A DNA stretch of 64,000 nt from contig JAGXIT010000004.1 in NCBI GenBank assembly GCA_024635495.1, forward strand, positions 248,001 through 312,000. The letters run 5' to 3'. The translations under genes were made by a program, and so were the position numbers. The stretch is from Candidatus Saccharimonadota bacterium (GTDB lineage Bacteria > Patescibacteriota > Saccharimonadia > Saccharimonadales > UBA4665). Every line of letters starts with the position of its first letter. Position 1 is the stretch's first letter. A model generated the notes under the pieces. It was not told the origin of the DNA and made no database searches. It saw only the letters and a program-made list of their open reading frames with translations. Below are positions 41,974 through 50,799 of the stretch, one piece after another.

Positions 41974-43257
41974 CTATTTTGTGGCGTACTGGAGTAGCTT
42001 CGTGATAGTCTTTTCGGTCAGAATGCGACTCGCAATATCGCGCTGGTTTTCTGGCTTGTCGAGCTCAGCTCGCATCTGTTGGTCTTCATACTGCTGCTTG
42101 AGTTCTGCGATCCGAGCTTGTAGCTCCTGATCGTTTACATCAATCTTCTCAATTTGCGCTACTTCTCCGAGTACGATGCCGGTTTTAACTCGTTGCAATG
42201 CATCAGTTTTAAGACCATCATGATGTTGTTCTTCAGTTTTGCCTTCTGCATCTAGGTGTTCTTGCCAAGTTTGGCCACGATACATGAGATTTCGCTTTTC
42301 TTCGGTTTCCATTCGTTCAACTTCGGCTTCGATAAGCGCCTCGGGCACTTCAACTTTTGACTTGTCGGCCAGCGTTTGTAGCATATCGTTCTCGATTTTT
42401 CGTTGGGCTTGAGTGTCTTTCTCAGCTTCGATTTGCTTACGGATATCAGCCTTTAGCTCGGCGACTGTCTTGAACGGACCAACTTTGCTGGCGAATGTAT
42501 CGTCAAGCTTAGGCTTAATAACAGATTTCACTATTTTTACAGTGACCGTAAACGTGACTTTCTTATTCTGTAACGCTTCTGCGCCATAGTTCTTTGGAAA
42601 TGTGACATCAAATGTTTTCTCTTCTCCAGCCTTAAGGCCGATAAGTTCAGGTTCGAATCCTGGGATAAAGGTGTTACTTCCGATGATAAGCGGAAAATCA
42701 TTGCCGGAGCCTCCAGAAATTGCCTCTTTAGATTTAGCGTCAACGCCACTGAAGTCTACGGTGACTTCGTCACCTTCTACTGCTGCTTGTGTTACTTCTT
42801 TTTTCTCTGCATCACGAGACAATAAATCATTCAGCACTGCATCAATATCTTTGTCAGTTGTGGCCTCTACCTGCTTAATGAATGACAGTTTTTTGTAGTC
42901 ACCGAGTGTTACGGCCCCAACTGCCTCTACAGTTGCTTTGATCTCAACTTCTGTAAATGGTACAAACTTGCTAACATTTACTTCTGGTTGTGCAACAGCT
43001 CGAATCTGCTCCTTAGCGAGAGCTTGTGAATACATGTCATTAAGCAAGACATCGAGGAATTTGCTTTGCAATAAGTTTTGATCTACGGATTTTTCGACAA
43101 GGTGCATTGGAGCGTGTCCCTTGCGGAAACCTGCAAGGCTAACGTCTTTGCCAAGTTCTTTGAGGGCATTTGACTTTGCGCCGTCAATTTGCGACTGGTC
43201 AGCTACAAGTGTGAGCTCTATTTTAGTAGGGTTGAGTTTCTTGGTAGTGATTTGCAT
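41974..43257 (-). CDS. tig: Trigger factor
   Basis: Trigger factor (427 residues) is the ribosome-bound chaperone and prolyl isomerase. The ribosome-binding signature lies in AGFRKGHAPMHLVEK (about residues 42-56; GFRxGxxP core). The FKBP-type domain spans about residues 150-245 and the helical C-terminal domain follows. It docks on L23, which here has an unusual tail. It is upstream of clpP, but clpP has its own CIRCE promoter. Confidence 0.97.
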   Translation of the reverse strand: MQITTKKLNPTKIELTLVADQSQIDGAKSNALKELGKDVSLAGFRKGHAPMHLVEKSVDQNLLQSKFLDVLLNDMYSQALAKEQIRAVAQPEVNVSKFVPFTEVEIKATVEAVGAVTLGDYKKLSFIKQVEATTDKDIDAVLNDLLSRDAEKKEVTQAAVEGDEVTVDFSGVDAKSKEAISGGSGNDFPLIIGSNTFIPGFEPELIGLKAGEEKTFDVTFPKNYGAEALQNKKVTFTVTVKIVKSVIKPKLDDTFASKVGPFKTVAELKADIRKQIEAEKDTQAQRKIENDMLQTLADKSKVEVPEALIEAEVERMETEEKRNLMYRGQTWQEHLDAEGKTEEQHHDGLKTDALQRVKTGIVLGEVAQIEKIDVNDQELQARIAELKQQYEDQQMRAELDKPENQRDIASRILTEKTITKLLQYATK

Positions 43258-43276
43258 AAGTACATACTCTAACAGA

Positions 43277-43741
43277 TTAGCTTATGATTTGCCACAGCAC
43301 CGAAAGAGTCACCACAAGCCAAACGCCTTCTATCCAGATTCCCCATGGTCTTTCGCCCCACTGGATGTTGTGATGAAACTGAGAGAACCAGTCTTTACTT
43401 ATCGATGTATCACCACTACCTACAAACCGAATGTAACGAGTCACTGACCAAAGGTCAGGGCTCGCGCATAGCACGCCAGCGGCCACGATGATTGGCCAAC
43501 TGTCTGGTCGAAGAATAAATATACCTGCAAGTACGATAAGCGCTATGGTCGCGTCAAGTGGCAGAAACCACCGTAGGCGGTGGAGTGCCTTGTCGGGGTG
43601 TTTGAGATCACCGTAGTGTGGTAATGAATCCAAAACAAAGTGGAGTAGAAATGCCACCGGCAAGATAACCCACCAGGGCAAGACGCTCACTGTCACCGCA
43701 GCAAATAGAGCCCCTGTCGTGACGTGATTAGTAGCTATCAT
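43277..43741 (-). CDS. Membrane protein resembling the DUF457/YdjM family
   Basis: This 154-residue protein has about four hydrophobic segments (residues 8-25, 26-40, 64-82 and 135-152). It contains histidines spaced as in membrane-bound metal-dependent hydrolase-like proteins: NHVTTG near the start, LLHFVLDSLPHYGD and QFHHNIQWG. The family assignment is tentative, and biochemical function is unknown for most members. It overlaps hisS by 4 bases and precedes tig, but I see no functional link. Confidence 0.6.
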   Translation of the reverse strand: MIATNHVTTGALFAAVTVSVLPWWVILPVAFLLHFVLDSLPHYGDLKHPDKALHRLRWFLPLDATIALIVLAGIFILRPDSWPIIVAAGVLCASPDLWSVTRYIRFVGSGDTSISKDWFSQFHHNIQWGERPWGIWIEGVWLVVTLSVLWQIIS

Positions 43742-45090
43742 GCGTCTTGGTCGTTATCAGAGCTAGCATTAGGGGCTATGTGGCCGCGGCGTGAATCGAG
43801 CAGATTCGCAACGATTCGCTCGACACTGTGCGAGTCTTCTTTTCCCGATACTAGATTCTTGAGTTTGTAGCGCTTATCTGCGAGCTCTGTTTCACCTATG
43901 AAAATAACGTGCTCGATACCTTTTTTAGACGCAGCTTTGATCTGCTTTTCTACCTTGCGCCCAGTCGTATCGACCGCGAGTCGCACACCCTCGGCTCGAA
44001 GAGTGTCGAGTACTGGCTGCACCTGTTCGTAGGTGTTCTCACCGAGCAAGATGACATATGCGTCCACTTCTGTCTGAAGCTTCGGTAGCAGCTCGTGTGC
44101 CTCGAGGAAGTTCTGTAGTGTCACGTCGCCCATGCCAAAACCAACTGTCGGCACTGGCTCTACGCCAAAAAGCCCAACCAAGCCGTCATAACGACCACCG
44201 CCAAACATGGCTCGATTATTACTTGGGTCTGTATCGAATACTTCAAATACGACATCAGTATAGTAATCAAACCCGCGCATGAGGCTTACATCGAACTTCA
44301 CATTCGTGACATGTGAAGCATCGAGCAGGTCCTGTAATTGCATGAGTCCTAGGACTGACGGCAGTTTCTCGGCTCCAGACGGCAAATCATTGAGTTTCTC
44401 GGCTTTCAACAGTTGCAAAAGACTATCCAGTGCGCCTGATTCGCGTTGTTCTGGGGTGAATATTGCATCTGCCTGGGCAATGAAACTATCCTGCTCAATT
44501 TTGTGCATTCGGTCGATAAGACGGATGATTGTGCTTTGTTGAGTCTCGCTTAGCTTGAGGTATGTGCCAAAAAGCCAGTTCGTGAGCTGCCTGCTATTCA
44601 CCCGAACGGTATACATGTCTGGTGTGGCTCCAAACGCTTTCATGATACGATCGGCGACGACAATCATTTCGTGGTCAGCTTCGATGCCTTGCACACCGAA
44701 GATATCGACATTGAGTTGCCAGAATTCTCGGAGTCGACCACGCTGGGTGCGCTCGTAGCGCCAAAGGTTCGGGATGCTGTACCAACGCAGAGGATAGGCC
44801 AGCTCTTGACGCTTGGCTGCCACCATACGACTAACGGTCGGTGTCATCTCAGTGCGAATCGTGACGCTGCGCTTGCCACGGTCCTGGAAGGTATACGTCT
44901 GTTCGTCGATAATCTCTTGATTTCCTTTAGCAAGGAATAGATCTGTTGGCTCTAAGATTGGGGCATCATATGGCTCATAGCCGAAGCTTTCACATACTTG
45001 CCGCATAGTGCTAAACATATAGTTTTGGATACGTTTGTCTTCTGGATAGAAATCCCGGGCGCCTTTGTATGGTTGGGTCGAGAGTGTCAT
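43738..45090 (-). CDS. hisS: Histidine--tRNA ligase
   Basis: HisRS (450 residues) is a class II synthetase charging tRNA-His. Motif 2 appears as RYERTQRGRLREFWQLNVD, the histidine A motif as MRGFDYYTDVVFEVF, and motif 3 as GGGRYDGLVGLFG. The C-terminal anticodon-binding domain follows. The promoter TTCACA-16-TATACT (45100-45127) lies only 9 bases before the ATG, predicting a leaderless mRNA. It may be cotranscribed with the downstream membrane protein gene. Confidence 0.97.
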   Translation of the reverse strand: MTLSTQPYKGARDFYPEDKRIQNYMFSTMRQVCESFGYEPYDAPILEPTDLFLAKGNQEIIDEQTYTFQDRGKRSVTIRTEMTPTVSRMVAAKRQELAYPLRWYSIPNLWRYERTQRGRLREFWQLNVDIFGVQGIEADHEMIVVADRIMKAFGATPDMYTVRVNSRQLTNWLFGTYLKLSETQQSTIIRLIDRMHKIEQDSFIAQADAIFTPEQRESGALDSLLQLLKAEKLNDLPSGAEKLPSVLGLMQLQDLLDASHVTNVKFDVSLMRGFDYYTDVVFEVFDTDPSNNRAMFGGGRYDGLVGLFGVEPVPTVGFGMGDVTLQNFLEAHELLPKLQTEVDAYVILLGENTYEQVQPVLDTLRAEGVRLAVDTTGRKVEKQIKAASKKGIEHVIFIGETELADKRYKLKNLVSGKEDSHSVERIVANLLDSRRGHIAPNASSDNDQDA

Positions 45091-45099
45091 ATTGCTATT

Positions 45100-45127
45100 A
45101 GTATACCTGTTTTTACGCTTATGTGAA
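45100..45127 (-). promoter_or_regulatory. Promoter of hisS
   Basis: TTCACA (45122-45127), 16 bases and TATACT (45100-45105) on the minus strand, 9 bases from the ATG at 45090. Confidence 0.75.
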
Positions 45128-45137
45128 TGTTTCTAGT

Positions 45138-45165
45138 CAAAACAAAAGCCAGCCTTACGGCTGGC
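45138..45165 (-). terminator. Terminator after tRNA-Leu
   Basis: GCCAGCC (45148-45154) pairs with GGCTGGC (45159-45165) with a 4-base loop, followed on the minus strand by TTTTGTTTTG. Confidence 0.85.
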
Positions 45166-45173
45166 ACTTGTTT

Positions 45174-45257
45174 TGGTGCGTGAGAGAGGACTTGAACCTC
45201 CACGCCTTGCGGCACCAGTTCCTAAAACTGGCGTGTCTACCATTCCACCACTCACGC
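45174..45257 (-). tRNA. tRNA-Leu (anticodon UAG), CCA encoded
   Basis: The minus strand folds as a class II tRNA with a long variable arm (TGCCGCAAGGCG). The acceptor is GCGTGAG/CTCACGC, the anticodon stem is CCAGT/ACTGG around TTTAGGA (anticodon TAG in DNA), the T arm has TTCAAGT, the discriminator is A and CCA is encoded. It reads CUA and probably other CUN codons. Confidence 0.95.
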
Positions 45258-45266
45258 GCGCTATCT

Positions 45267-45352
45267 GGAGACAAACCTACGGTTTTTCTCCACGCGCGGG
45301 GCAAAAAATGCGATTTTTGCTCCGACTCTCTTTTCCCTAAACTCAGGAAAAG
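45267..45352. other. Three-hairpin array between rsmD and tRNA-Leu
   Basis: GGAGA-C-AAACC pairs with GGTTT-T-TCTCC (45267-45291), GGGGCAAAAA pairs with TTTTTGCTCC (45298-45323, one wobble), and CTTTTCC pairs with GGAAAAG (45330-45352). No promoter for the tRNA could be resolved here, so the tRNA may be read from the rsmD transcript. Confidence 0.6.
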
Positions 45353-45368
45353 ACATTGAGGTAGTTTA

Positions 45369-45899
45369 CTAAATTTTGCGGTAAAAGACTAGCTGTATAT
45401 CACCGAGAGATTTGTGCGCAACCTGCTCAGTAGTTGGAAAGGCGCGGATTTTTTCTTTGCCTGGCCACGAGAGGACGAAGAGGCCTCCAGGTTTAACGTG
45501 TACTATAAGCTTTGCGAGCACAGATGGGATAATGTCATGATACGGCGGGTCTGCCACGACGATGTCAAATGCGTCAGCCTTATGGTTCGAGGACCAGCCG
45601 CTAATGTTTTTGCGCAGGACTCGTATGTCATCTTCTAGCCCGAATGTTTCTACAGCCGCACTTATGGATTTAACTGCATCAATATCGATGTCGATTGCGA
45701 GAGCTGAGGTCGCGCCTCGGCTTATCGCCTCGATCGCGATAGCACCACTGCCCGCATAGGCATCGAGGAATGTCAGGCCGGTGACATCACCAAGCGCGTT
45801 GAAGAGCGCACCTCGCGCCTTTTCACTCATAGGGTGTGTACGATTACCGCGCGGGCTGTCAAATGTCCTACCGCCGAGTCGGCCAGCTATGACTCTCAT
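45369..45899 (-). CDS. rsmD: 16S rRNA (guanine(966)-N(2))-methyltransferase RsmD
   Basis: This 176-residue SAM-dependent methyltransferase modifies G966 of 16S rRNA in the P-site region. It starts MRVIAGRLGGRTFDSPRGNR, has the SAM motif FLDAYAGSGAIAIEAISRG and the catalytic VVADPPYHD (DPPY). The length fits the family. It overlaps the 45896-46735 gene by 4 bases. Confidence 0.95.
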   Translation of the reverse strand: MRVIAGRLGGRTFDSPRGNRTHPMSEKARGALFNALGDVTGLTFLDAYAGSGAIAIEAISRGATSALAIDIDIDAVKSISAAVETFGLEDDIRVLRKNISGWSSNHKADAFDIVVADPPYHDIIPSVLAKLIVHVKPGGLFVLSWPGKEKIRAFPTTEQVAHKSLGDIQLVFYRKI

Positions 45900-46735
45900 T
45901 TCTTCTTCCTTTGCTGCGAAGCTTCCAGTACGGCGCCATACCAGTAGACGACTAGTGTTTCTATGATGATAGGCAACAGCTCGCGTCGTATTCGTTTAGC
46001 AAGGCCGATAGTCCATGCGCGCTTATAATATTGTTCGTAGAGATTGAGATTTGCGATTCGCTTTGCTTGACCAGCAAAATATTCTTCATAATTATCCTTT
46101 TCCGCAACAGCTTTGATGCGTCTTTTTGGCACAGCAAACTTATCAGTCCTCATTGGCTTAAGTAATATTGCAATCCCCCACTCAAAGGATAAGTGTGTAG
46201 CCAGCAGACCTTTGTCTCCCCACATTTCCCAATTATTGTTCATCCTCTCTCTTATAGTATTGCCGGGCAAAACTAATTTATCCTTTGGTGTTACCCTTGT
46301 TTCGAGGCTTTTACCACCACGAAGTCTAATAAGCTCTTTTTCATACGGATAATGATGTGCTGGAGTCAGACCGTCAACAAGCGCGTGAGCAAGCCAGGCT
46401 GCCTCAAAACTTGCTCTGGTAGTGTTCTCCTCTTTTAGTGCCGCCATCAACTTACCTCGATGCTCTGCCAGAATCTCGAATAGCTTAGTGTCGGATTTGT
46501 CGTATGGGTCAAAATAGTGCCACGGCTCATCCTGGGCTGGCGTCTTCCGCTTGATAGCATCTGGGCCATCCATACCCTCGAAGCTAACTATCTGTTTCGC
46601 GTTTGGAAACTTTTGGTCCAACTCATCAGTCAACAATTGTGATAGTAATTTTCGGGCATGACGATCTATATTCTGGTGTGCGCCAAACCAAGAATCAAGA
46701 TTGCGAAATTGCTTTAGAGTTGTGCCTGCGTACAT
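45896..46735 (-). CDS. Protein of unknown function with a His/Asp-rich motif (possible zinc-dependent phospholipase C-like fold)
   Basis: This 279-residue protein is not clearly assignable. The segment AAWLAHALVDGLTPAHHYPYE (about residues 111-131) has the H-x3-D-x5-HH spacing seen in zinc-dependent phospholipase C and S1/P1 nuclease-type helical folds. An earlier GAHQNIDRHARKLL (about residues 18-31) could add ligands. The C-terminus has a hydrophobic helix (LLPIIIETLVVYWYGAVLEA) that may touch the membrane. It sits between recG and rsmD with overlapping or adjacent ends. The enzymatic role is a guess from the motif only. Confidence 0.55.
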   Translation of the reverse strand: MYAGTTLKQFRNLDSWFGAHQNIDRHARKLLSQLLTDELDQKFPNAKQIVSFEGMDGPDAIKRKTPAQDEPWHYFDPYDKSDTKLFEILAEHRGKLMAALKEENTTRASFEAAWLAHALVDGLTPAHHYPYEKELIRLRGGKSLETRVTPKDKLVLPGNTIRERMNNNWEMWGDKGLLATHLSFEWGIAILLKPMRTDKFAVPKRRIKAVAEKDNYEEYFAGQAKRIANLNLYEQYYKRAWTIGLAKRIRRELLPIIIETLVVYWYGAVLEASQQRKKK

Positions 46736-48766
46736 TTAGTTCAAATTCGTAACAGCGCGCAGTTTAGTGATGCGCTCTGAAAGTTCCTTGTATTGTACCA
46801 AATCCTCCCTGGTTTCGATGAATCGAGTTACAGCCGCTCGAGCGTCGGCCAGCAATTGCGTGTCACTAAGCTGCACAATGCGAAGGTCAAGCTCACCATG
46901 CTGAAAAGCTCCATAAATAGCGCCCGGCCCACGAATTTCTAGATCGAGCTCAGCCAAACGGAAGCCGTCATTGCTGCTTTCGATAGCCCGTAAACGGCGA
47001 GTCGGCTGCTTGTCGGCATCGAGCAGTAGATAACACTGCGCCGCGTCACTGCCTCTTCCGATTCGTCCCCTGAGCTGATGGAGTTGGCTCAGGCCAAAGC
47101 TATCAGCAGACTCGATGACCATGATAGAGGCATTTGGCACGTCGACGCCGACTTCTATTACTGTAGTAGCCACCAACACGTCTAGTTTTTGCGCTACAAA
47201 GGCTTGCATGATTGCATCTTTCTCTTCAGCACTAAGTCTCCCATGCAATAAACCGATGCGATAGCCCTTAAGCAGCTTGTCATGTAGCTCGGCGTAGACA
47301 GCCTCGACTGAGCTTTTATCAAGTGCGGTCGACTCGGCGATAAGTGGACATACTACGAATGCCTGTCGTCCGACAGACAGCTCTGTGGCGAGAGATTTGT
47401 ATAGCTTCTCTCTTTTTAGTACCGGTACAAGCTCAGTGTGAATGGGTTGGCGCCCAGCCGGCTTCTCTTTGAGCAATGAAATATCGAGTTCCCCATAAAG
47501 CGTCAGTGCCAAACTTCGTGGGATTGGTGTCGCGGTAAAGGAGAGGACATGCGGCATATGACCAGCCTTCGCCATCAAGGTTTTACGCTGCTGCACACCG
47601 AACCGGTGTTGCTCATCGACTATGACAAGTCCGAGCTTGTGCATATCGACCTTATCTTGGATAAGTGCGTGCGTACCGACAATCATACCTGCTTTGCCGC
47701 TGGCAATTAGCTCATGGGCTGCGCGCTTTTTGCTGGCGCTCAGACTGCCGACGAGTAGGTGAGGCTCAACGCCAAGAGGCTTGAGTAAAGTGGCCAGTGT
47801 CTTGTCATGTTGGCGAGCGAGCAGCTCGGTCGGTGCCATGAATGCCACCTGATAGCCTTCTTTGATTGCCATGAGCGCCGCCATCACTGCGACGACCGTC
47901 TTGCCAGAACCGACATCGCCTTCAACCAGTCGATTCATTGGCTGGGTTTTTTGCATATCTTGATAAATCTGCCAAACGACCTTCCGTTGGTCGTCGGTCA
48001 GTGTAAATGGCAAGTTCGCTACAAATTCTTTGGCCAGTCTCTCGTCAAATGGAATCTGCAAGGAGCTTTCTGAAGAATTCTCTAGCTTGTTAAGTTGGCT
48101 AGCCAGTATCAGCTCAAACGCTTCCTCGAAGCCCAGGCGACGCCTGGCTGCAGCAAGCTGTTCGCTCGACTCGGGGAAATGCATCGCCCGAATCGCCTCG
48201 TTCCGCGCTTGCAACCGATACTTCGTCAATAGCCAGGTGGGCAGCGTTTCTGGGAGCTCGTCAAGTAGCTGCACGCATGCACCGATAAATTTGCGTATCT
48301 GATTCGAGGTAACCGTTTTGGATTGTTTATAGATAGGGACGATGCGGGCAGTATTAAGCGGGAAATCTTTTACGAGCTCTGCACTCGGATTCATAATCTG
48401 GAAACGTTGGTTACTTAATTCATATTTTCCAGATATGTAGTATTCCTGACCAATTTTGAGTGCTGCCGCTCTATACGGCTGGTTGAACCACACGACCCGC
48501 ATACTGTCTGAATCGTCACTTACGACCGCTTCGGTGATGTGCATGCCACGGCGTACATAATGTCCCTTCGCATGCTTGATAACAGCTCGAATAGTGACTG
48601 GGCCTGGTCGAAGCTGCTTTATAGAGGTTATTTCAGAATAATCTTCGTATTTTCGTGGCAAATAGTCGAGCAAATCAAAAACAGTTTGCAGCTTAAGCAG
48701 GTGCAATTGTTTTGCAGTACTTGGGCCGACACCCGGCACAAACTCGATACTATCCGATAGTTTCAC
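46736..48766 (-). CDS. recG: ATP-dependent DNA helicase RecG
   Basis: RecG (676 residues) remodels stalled replication forks and branch-migrates recombination intermediates. The N-terminal wedge OB domain covers about residues 50-150. Helicase motifs are GDVGSGKTVVAVMAALMA (Walker A), VDEQHRFGVQQR (DExH), SFTATPIPRSLAL (motif III) and QLRGRIGRGSDAAQCYLL (motif VI). The start is GTG at 48766. It follows gatD by 15 bases and abuts the next gene. Confidence 0.97.
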   Translation of the reverse strand: MKLSDSIEFVPGVGPSTAKQLHLLKLQTVFDLLDYLPRKYEDYSEITSIKQLRPGPVTIRAVIKHAKGHYVRRGMHITEAVVSDDSDSMRVVWFNQPYRAAALKIGQEYYISGKYELSNQRFQIMNPSAELVKDFPLNTARIVPIYKQSKTVTSNQIRKFIGACVQLLDELPETLPTWLLTKYRLQARNEAIRAMHFPESSEQLAAARRRLGFEEAFELILASQLNKLENSSESSLQIPFDERLAKEFVANLPFTLTDDQRKVVWQIYQDMQKTQPMNRLVEGDVGSGKTVVAVMAALMAIKEGYQVAFMAPTELLARQHDKTLATLLKPLGVEPHLLVGSLSASKKRAAHELIASGKAGMIVGTHALIQDKVDMHKLGLVIVDEQHRFGVQQRKTLMAKAGHMPHVLSFTATPIPRSLALTLYGELDISLLKEKPAGRQPIHTELVPVLKREKLYKSLATELSVGRQAFVVCPLIAESTALDKSSVEAVYAELHDKLLKGYRIGLLHGRLSAEEKDAIMQAFVAQKLDVLVATTVIEVGVDVPNASIMVIESADSFGLSQLHQLRGRIGRGSDAAQCYLLLDADKQPTRRLRAIESSNDGFRLAELDLEIRGPGAIYGAFQHGELDLRIVQLSDTQLLADARAAVTRFIETREDLVQYKELSERITKLRAVTNLN

Positions 48767-48781
48767 TCTACTATGGTAGCA

Positions 48782-49507
48782 CTAGCGCGGCCGTTTTGCC
48801 GCTGTCTGTTGTGCTTGTAGCTCTACTGCATCATCTAACAGCTCTAGAGTGAGCGGACCGTATTTGCGCTCAAGAGCAAGCTTGAGTAGTTCATCGGCAA
48901 ATTCTGGGTTCTTAACAAGCATCGGGCCATGGCTATAGGAGCCAAACACATTGTGGACGCGACAGCCCTCGGTTTTATCCGTGCCATTATTGCCATCACC
49001 GTGCACGACAGAGCCAAAAGCCAGTGAGGTATCGTCAAGTACTGTCACTCCACTATGGTTTTCGTAGCCGACGATTCGCCCAAATGGCGTGTCATATACA
49101 GTATTGCCGATCATACGCACATCACCGCCAGATGTTTCGAGCGGTAAGATGCCGACACCTTTTATAGTTTCGTCTTCGTGGGTTTGGAATTGCCGACCAA
49201 AAAGTTGATACATGCCACAAATCATCAACATGACTGTGCCTGCATTGGCCAATTCATGCAGCTTTTTCGATTTAGTTTGCAAATCGTCTTGAATTTTACC
49301 TTGGCCAGCGTCTTGTCCGCCACCGCCAATAATAATATCAACACCCTCTGGTATAGCATCACCCGCACTAATATGGTGTATATCTACTTTGATTCCGCGC
49401 CATTCGGCCCGCTTCTGAAGCACTAATCGATTGCCTGTATCGCCGTAAATATTCATCTCCTTAGGGTAAAGGTGTGCGATCGTAAGCTGCATTTGTGTAT
49501 CGCTCAT
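48782..49507 (-). CDS. gatD: Lipid II isoglutaminyl synthase, glutaminase subunit GatD
   Basis: GatD (241 residues) releases ammonia from glutamine for MurT, which amidates the D-Glu of lipid II. The class I amidotransferase nucleophile is C97 in MLMICGMYQLFG and the catalytic His is H193 in GSYSHGPML. GGGGQDAGQ near residue 61 is typical of GatD/CobQ-like proteins. I chose the ATG at 49507, which overlaps the murT stop (ATGA); the longer frame would run into murT. The murT-gatD order matches Gram-positive bacteria. Confidence 0.95.
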   Translation of the reverse strand: MSDTQMQLTIAHLYPKEMNIYGDTGNRLVLQKRAEWRGIKVDIHHISAGDAIPEGVDIIIGGGGQDAGQGKIQDDLQTKSKKLHELANAGTVMLMICGMYQLFGRQFQTHEDETIKGVGILPLETSGGDVRMIGNTVYDTPFGRIVGYENHSGVTVLDDTSLAFGSVVHGDGNNGTDKTEGCRVHNVFGSYSHGPMLVKNPEFADELLKLALERKYGPLTLELLDDAVELQAQQTAAKRPR

Positions 49508-50790
49508 ACACTGTCCTCCTCGTCTAGGCCGGAGTGATTGCCGAGATATAATCCCCGTAGTTTTAGCATTGCGGTATAGGTACAAAACAAGATAGCATTT
49601 GTTCCGGCTGGCACAGCGGCATCAAGCTGCTCGGCATACTTTTCAAGACGTGATTCTGTGCTTGCAGATTTCACGTCGTCATATTTCAATCTGTTTGCCA
49701 TATCGGCTGCTCGAGTACCACCACATAGGATCGGTGCCCCGCCCGTCAGACCAGTGAAATCTACATCCCATAGCCAGGAAACGTCACGGCCATCGGGATA
49801 ATCATCATTGATAGCAATCGCGACGGTTTCATAATGTTTGAGGCTCAACATGCGAAGTGCCTGGGTGAAACCTCCTGGATTTTTGACAAGCTGCAAAGTC
49901 AAACCGCCGCCCGATGGCAACTCTACAATCTCACCTCGGCCAAATGCAGGGCGTAAGTCCCGTAAACACTGAGTTACTTCAGCCTCGTCCAGCTTAGGTA
50001 CTACAGCTACTAGCACCGATAGTGCTGCGGCTAGATTTTGGGCGTTGTGCCCACCCTGAAGAGCAAATTCATAGTGCTGTTTCTTTTTACCTACTTGTAG
50101 CGTGACATGACCATTATCGTACGATTCAAGTAAAACTATCGGCTTGGCGGCCAGTGCATAGGCGGTCGACTCGGCATGATAGAGTTGATCGTCAGTTAAG
50201 AAATTCTGCTGCAAGTCTTCGTGGTGGGCGTACCAATATGCCTGAACACCTTTATCGGGGGTGAGTTGACTTATTCGCTCGTCATTTGCATTCAAGACAA
50301 CCCATTCGGTTGCCGCCGAGACAAGTTGCTGCAGCATTTGCCTAGTTGTATCGATTTCACCAAATCTATCCATTTGGTCGCGCATCACGTTGAGCGCGAC
50401 GACTCCGCGCGGTTTTACTATATGTGCAAATTTAACTGCATGAGCCTCGTCCTGTTCGAATACCGCTATATCGTATGGCAATGTGCCCGCCCACATCGTT
50501 TTATCGACGACCGCACTGATGACACCCCTCACGAAATTGCTTCCCGTTCGGTTTGTAAGCACCCTGAGCCCCTGTGATTCCAGTAATGACACCGCGATTT
50601 TCGTAGTCGTGGTTTTGCCGTTTGTACCGGAGATGATAATGACACCTTGTGGTAATCGTGCGAGTTGATGCACTAAGAAAGTCGGATTAAACTTTTCGAT
50701 AACAAGCCCGGGTAATGCAGAGCCGGTACGACCTAGCAGGCGTAGCAGCGCAAAAATTGTTTTACCAAGTGCAATAGTTATAAGTTGCAT
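49504..50790 (-). CDS. murT: Lipid II isoglutaminyl synthase, Mur ligase subunit MurT (zinc ribbon absent)
   Basis: MurT (428 residues) is a Mur ligase-like ATPase that activates the alpha-carboxyl of D-Glu in lipid II. Features are the hydrophobic start (LITIALGKTIFALLRLLG), the P-loop ISGTNGKTTTTKI, HNAQNLAAALSVL and DDYPDGRDVSWLWDVDF with the catalytic Asp. Well-studied MurT proteins carry a Cys4 zinc ribbon in the middle domain; the corresponding stretch here (about residues 170-245) has no cysteine. It starts 9 bases after tyrS and is coupled to gatD. Confidence 0.95.
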   Translation of the reverse strand: MQLITIALGKTIFALLRLLGRTGSALPGLVIEKFNPTFLVHQLARLPQGVIIISGTNGKTTTTKIAVSLLESQGLRVLTNRTGSNFVRGVISAVVDKTMWAGTLPYDIAVFEQDEAHAVKFAHIVKPRGVVALNVMRDQMDRFGEIDTTRQMLQQLVSAATEWVVLNANDERISQLTPDKGVQAYWYAHHEDLQQNFLTDDQLYHAESTAYALAAKPIVLLESYDNGHVTLQVGKKKQHYEFALQGGHNAQNLAAALSVLVAVVPKLDEAEVTQCLRDLRPAFGRGEIVELPSGGGLTLQLVKNPGGFTQALRMLSLKHYETVAIAINDDYPDGRDVSWLWDVDFTGLTGGAPILCGGTRAADMANRLKYDDVKSASTESRLEKYAEQLDAAVPAGTNAILFCTYTAMLKLRGLYLGNHSGLDEEDSV

Positions 50791-50799
50791 ACCGTATAG

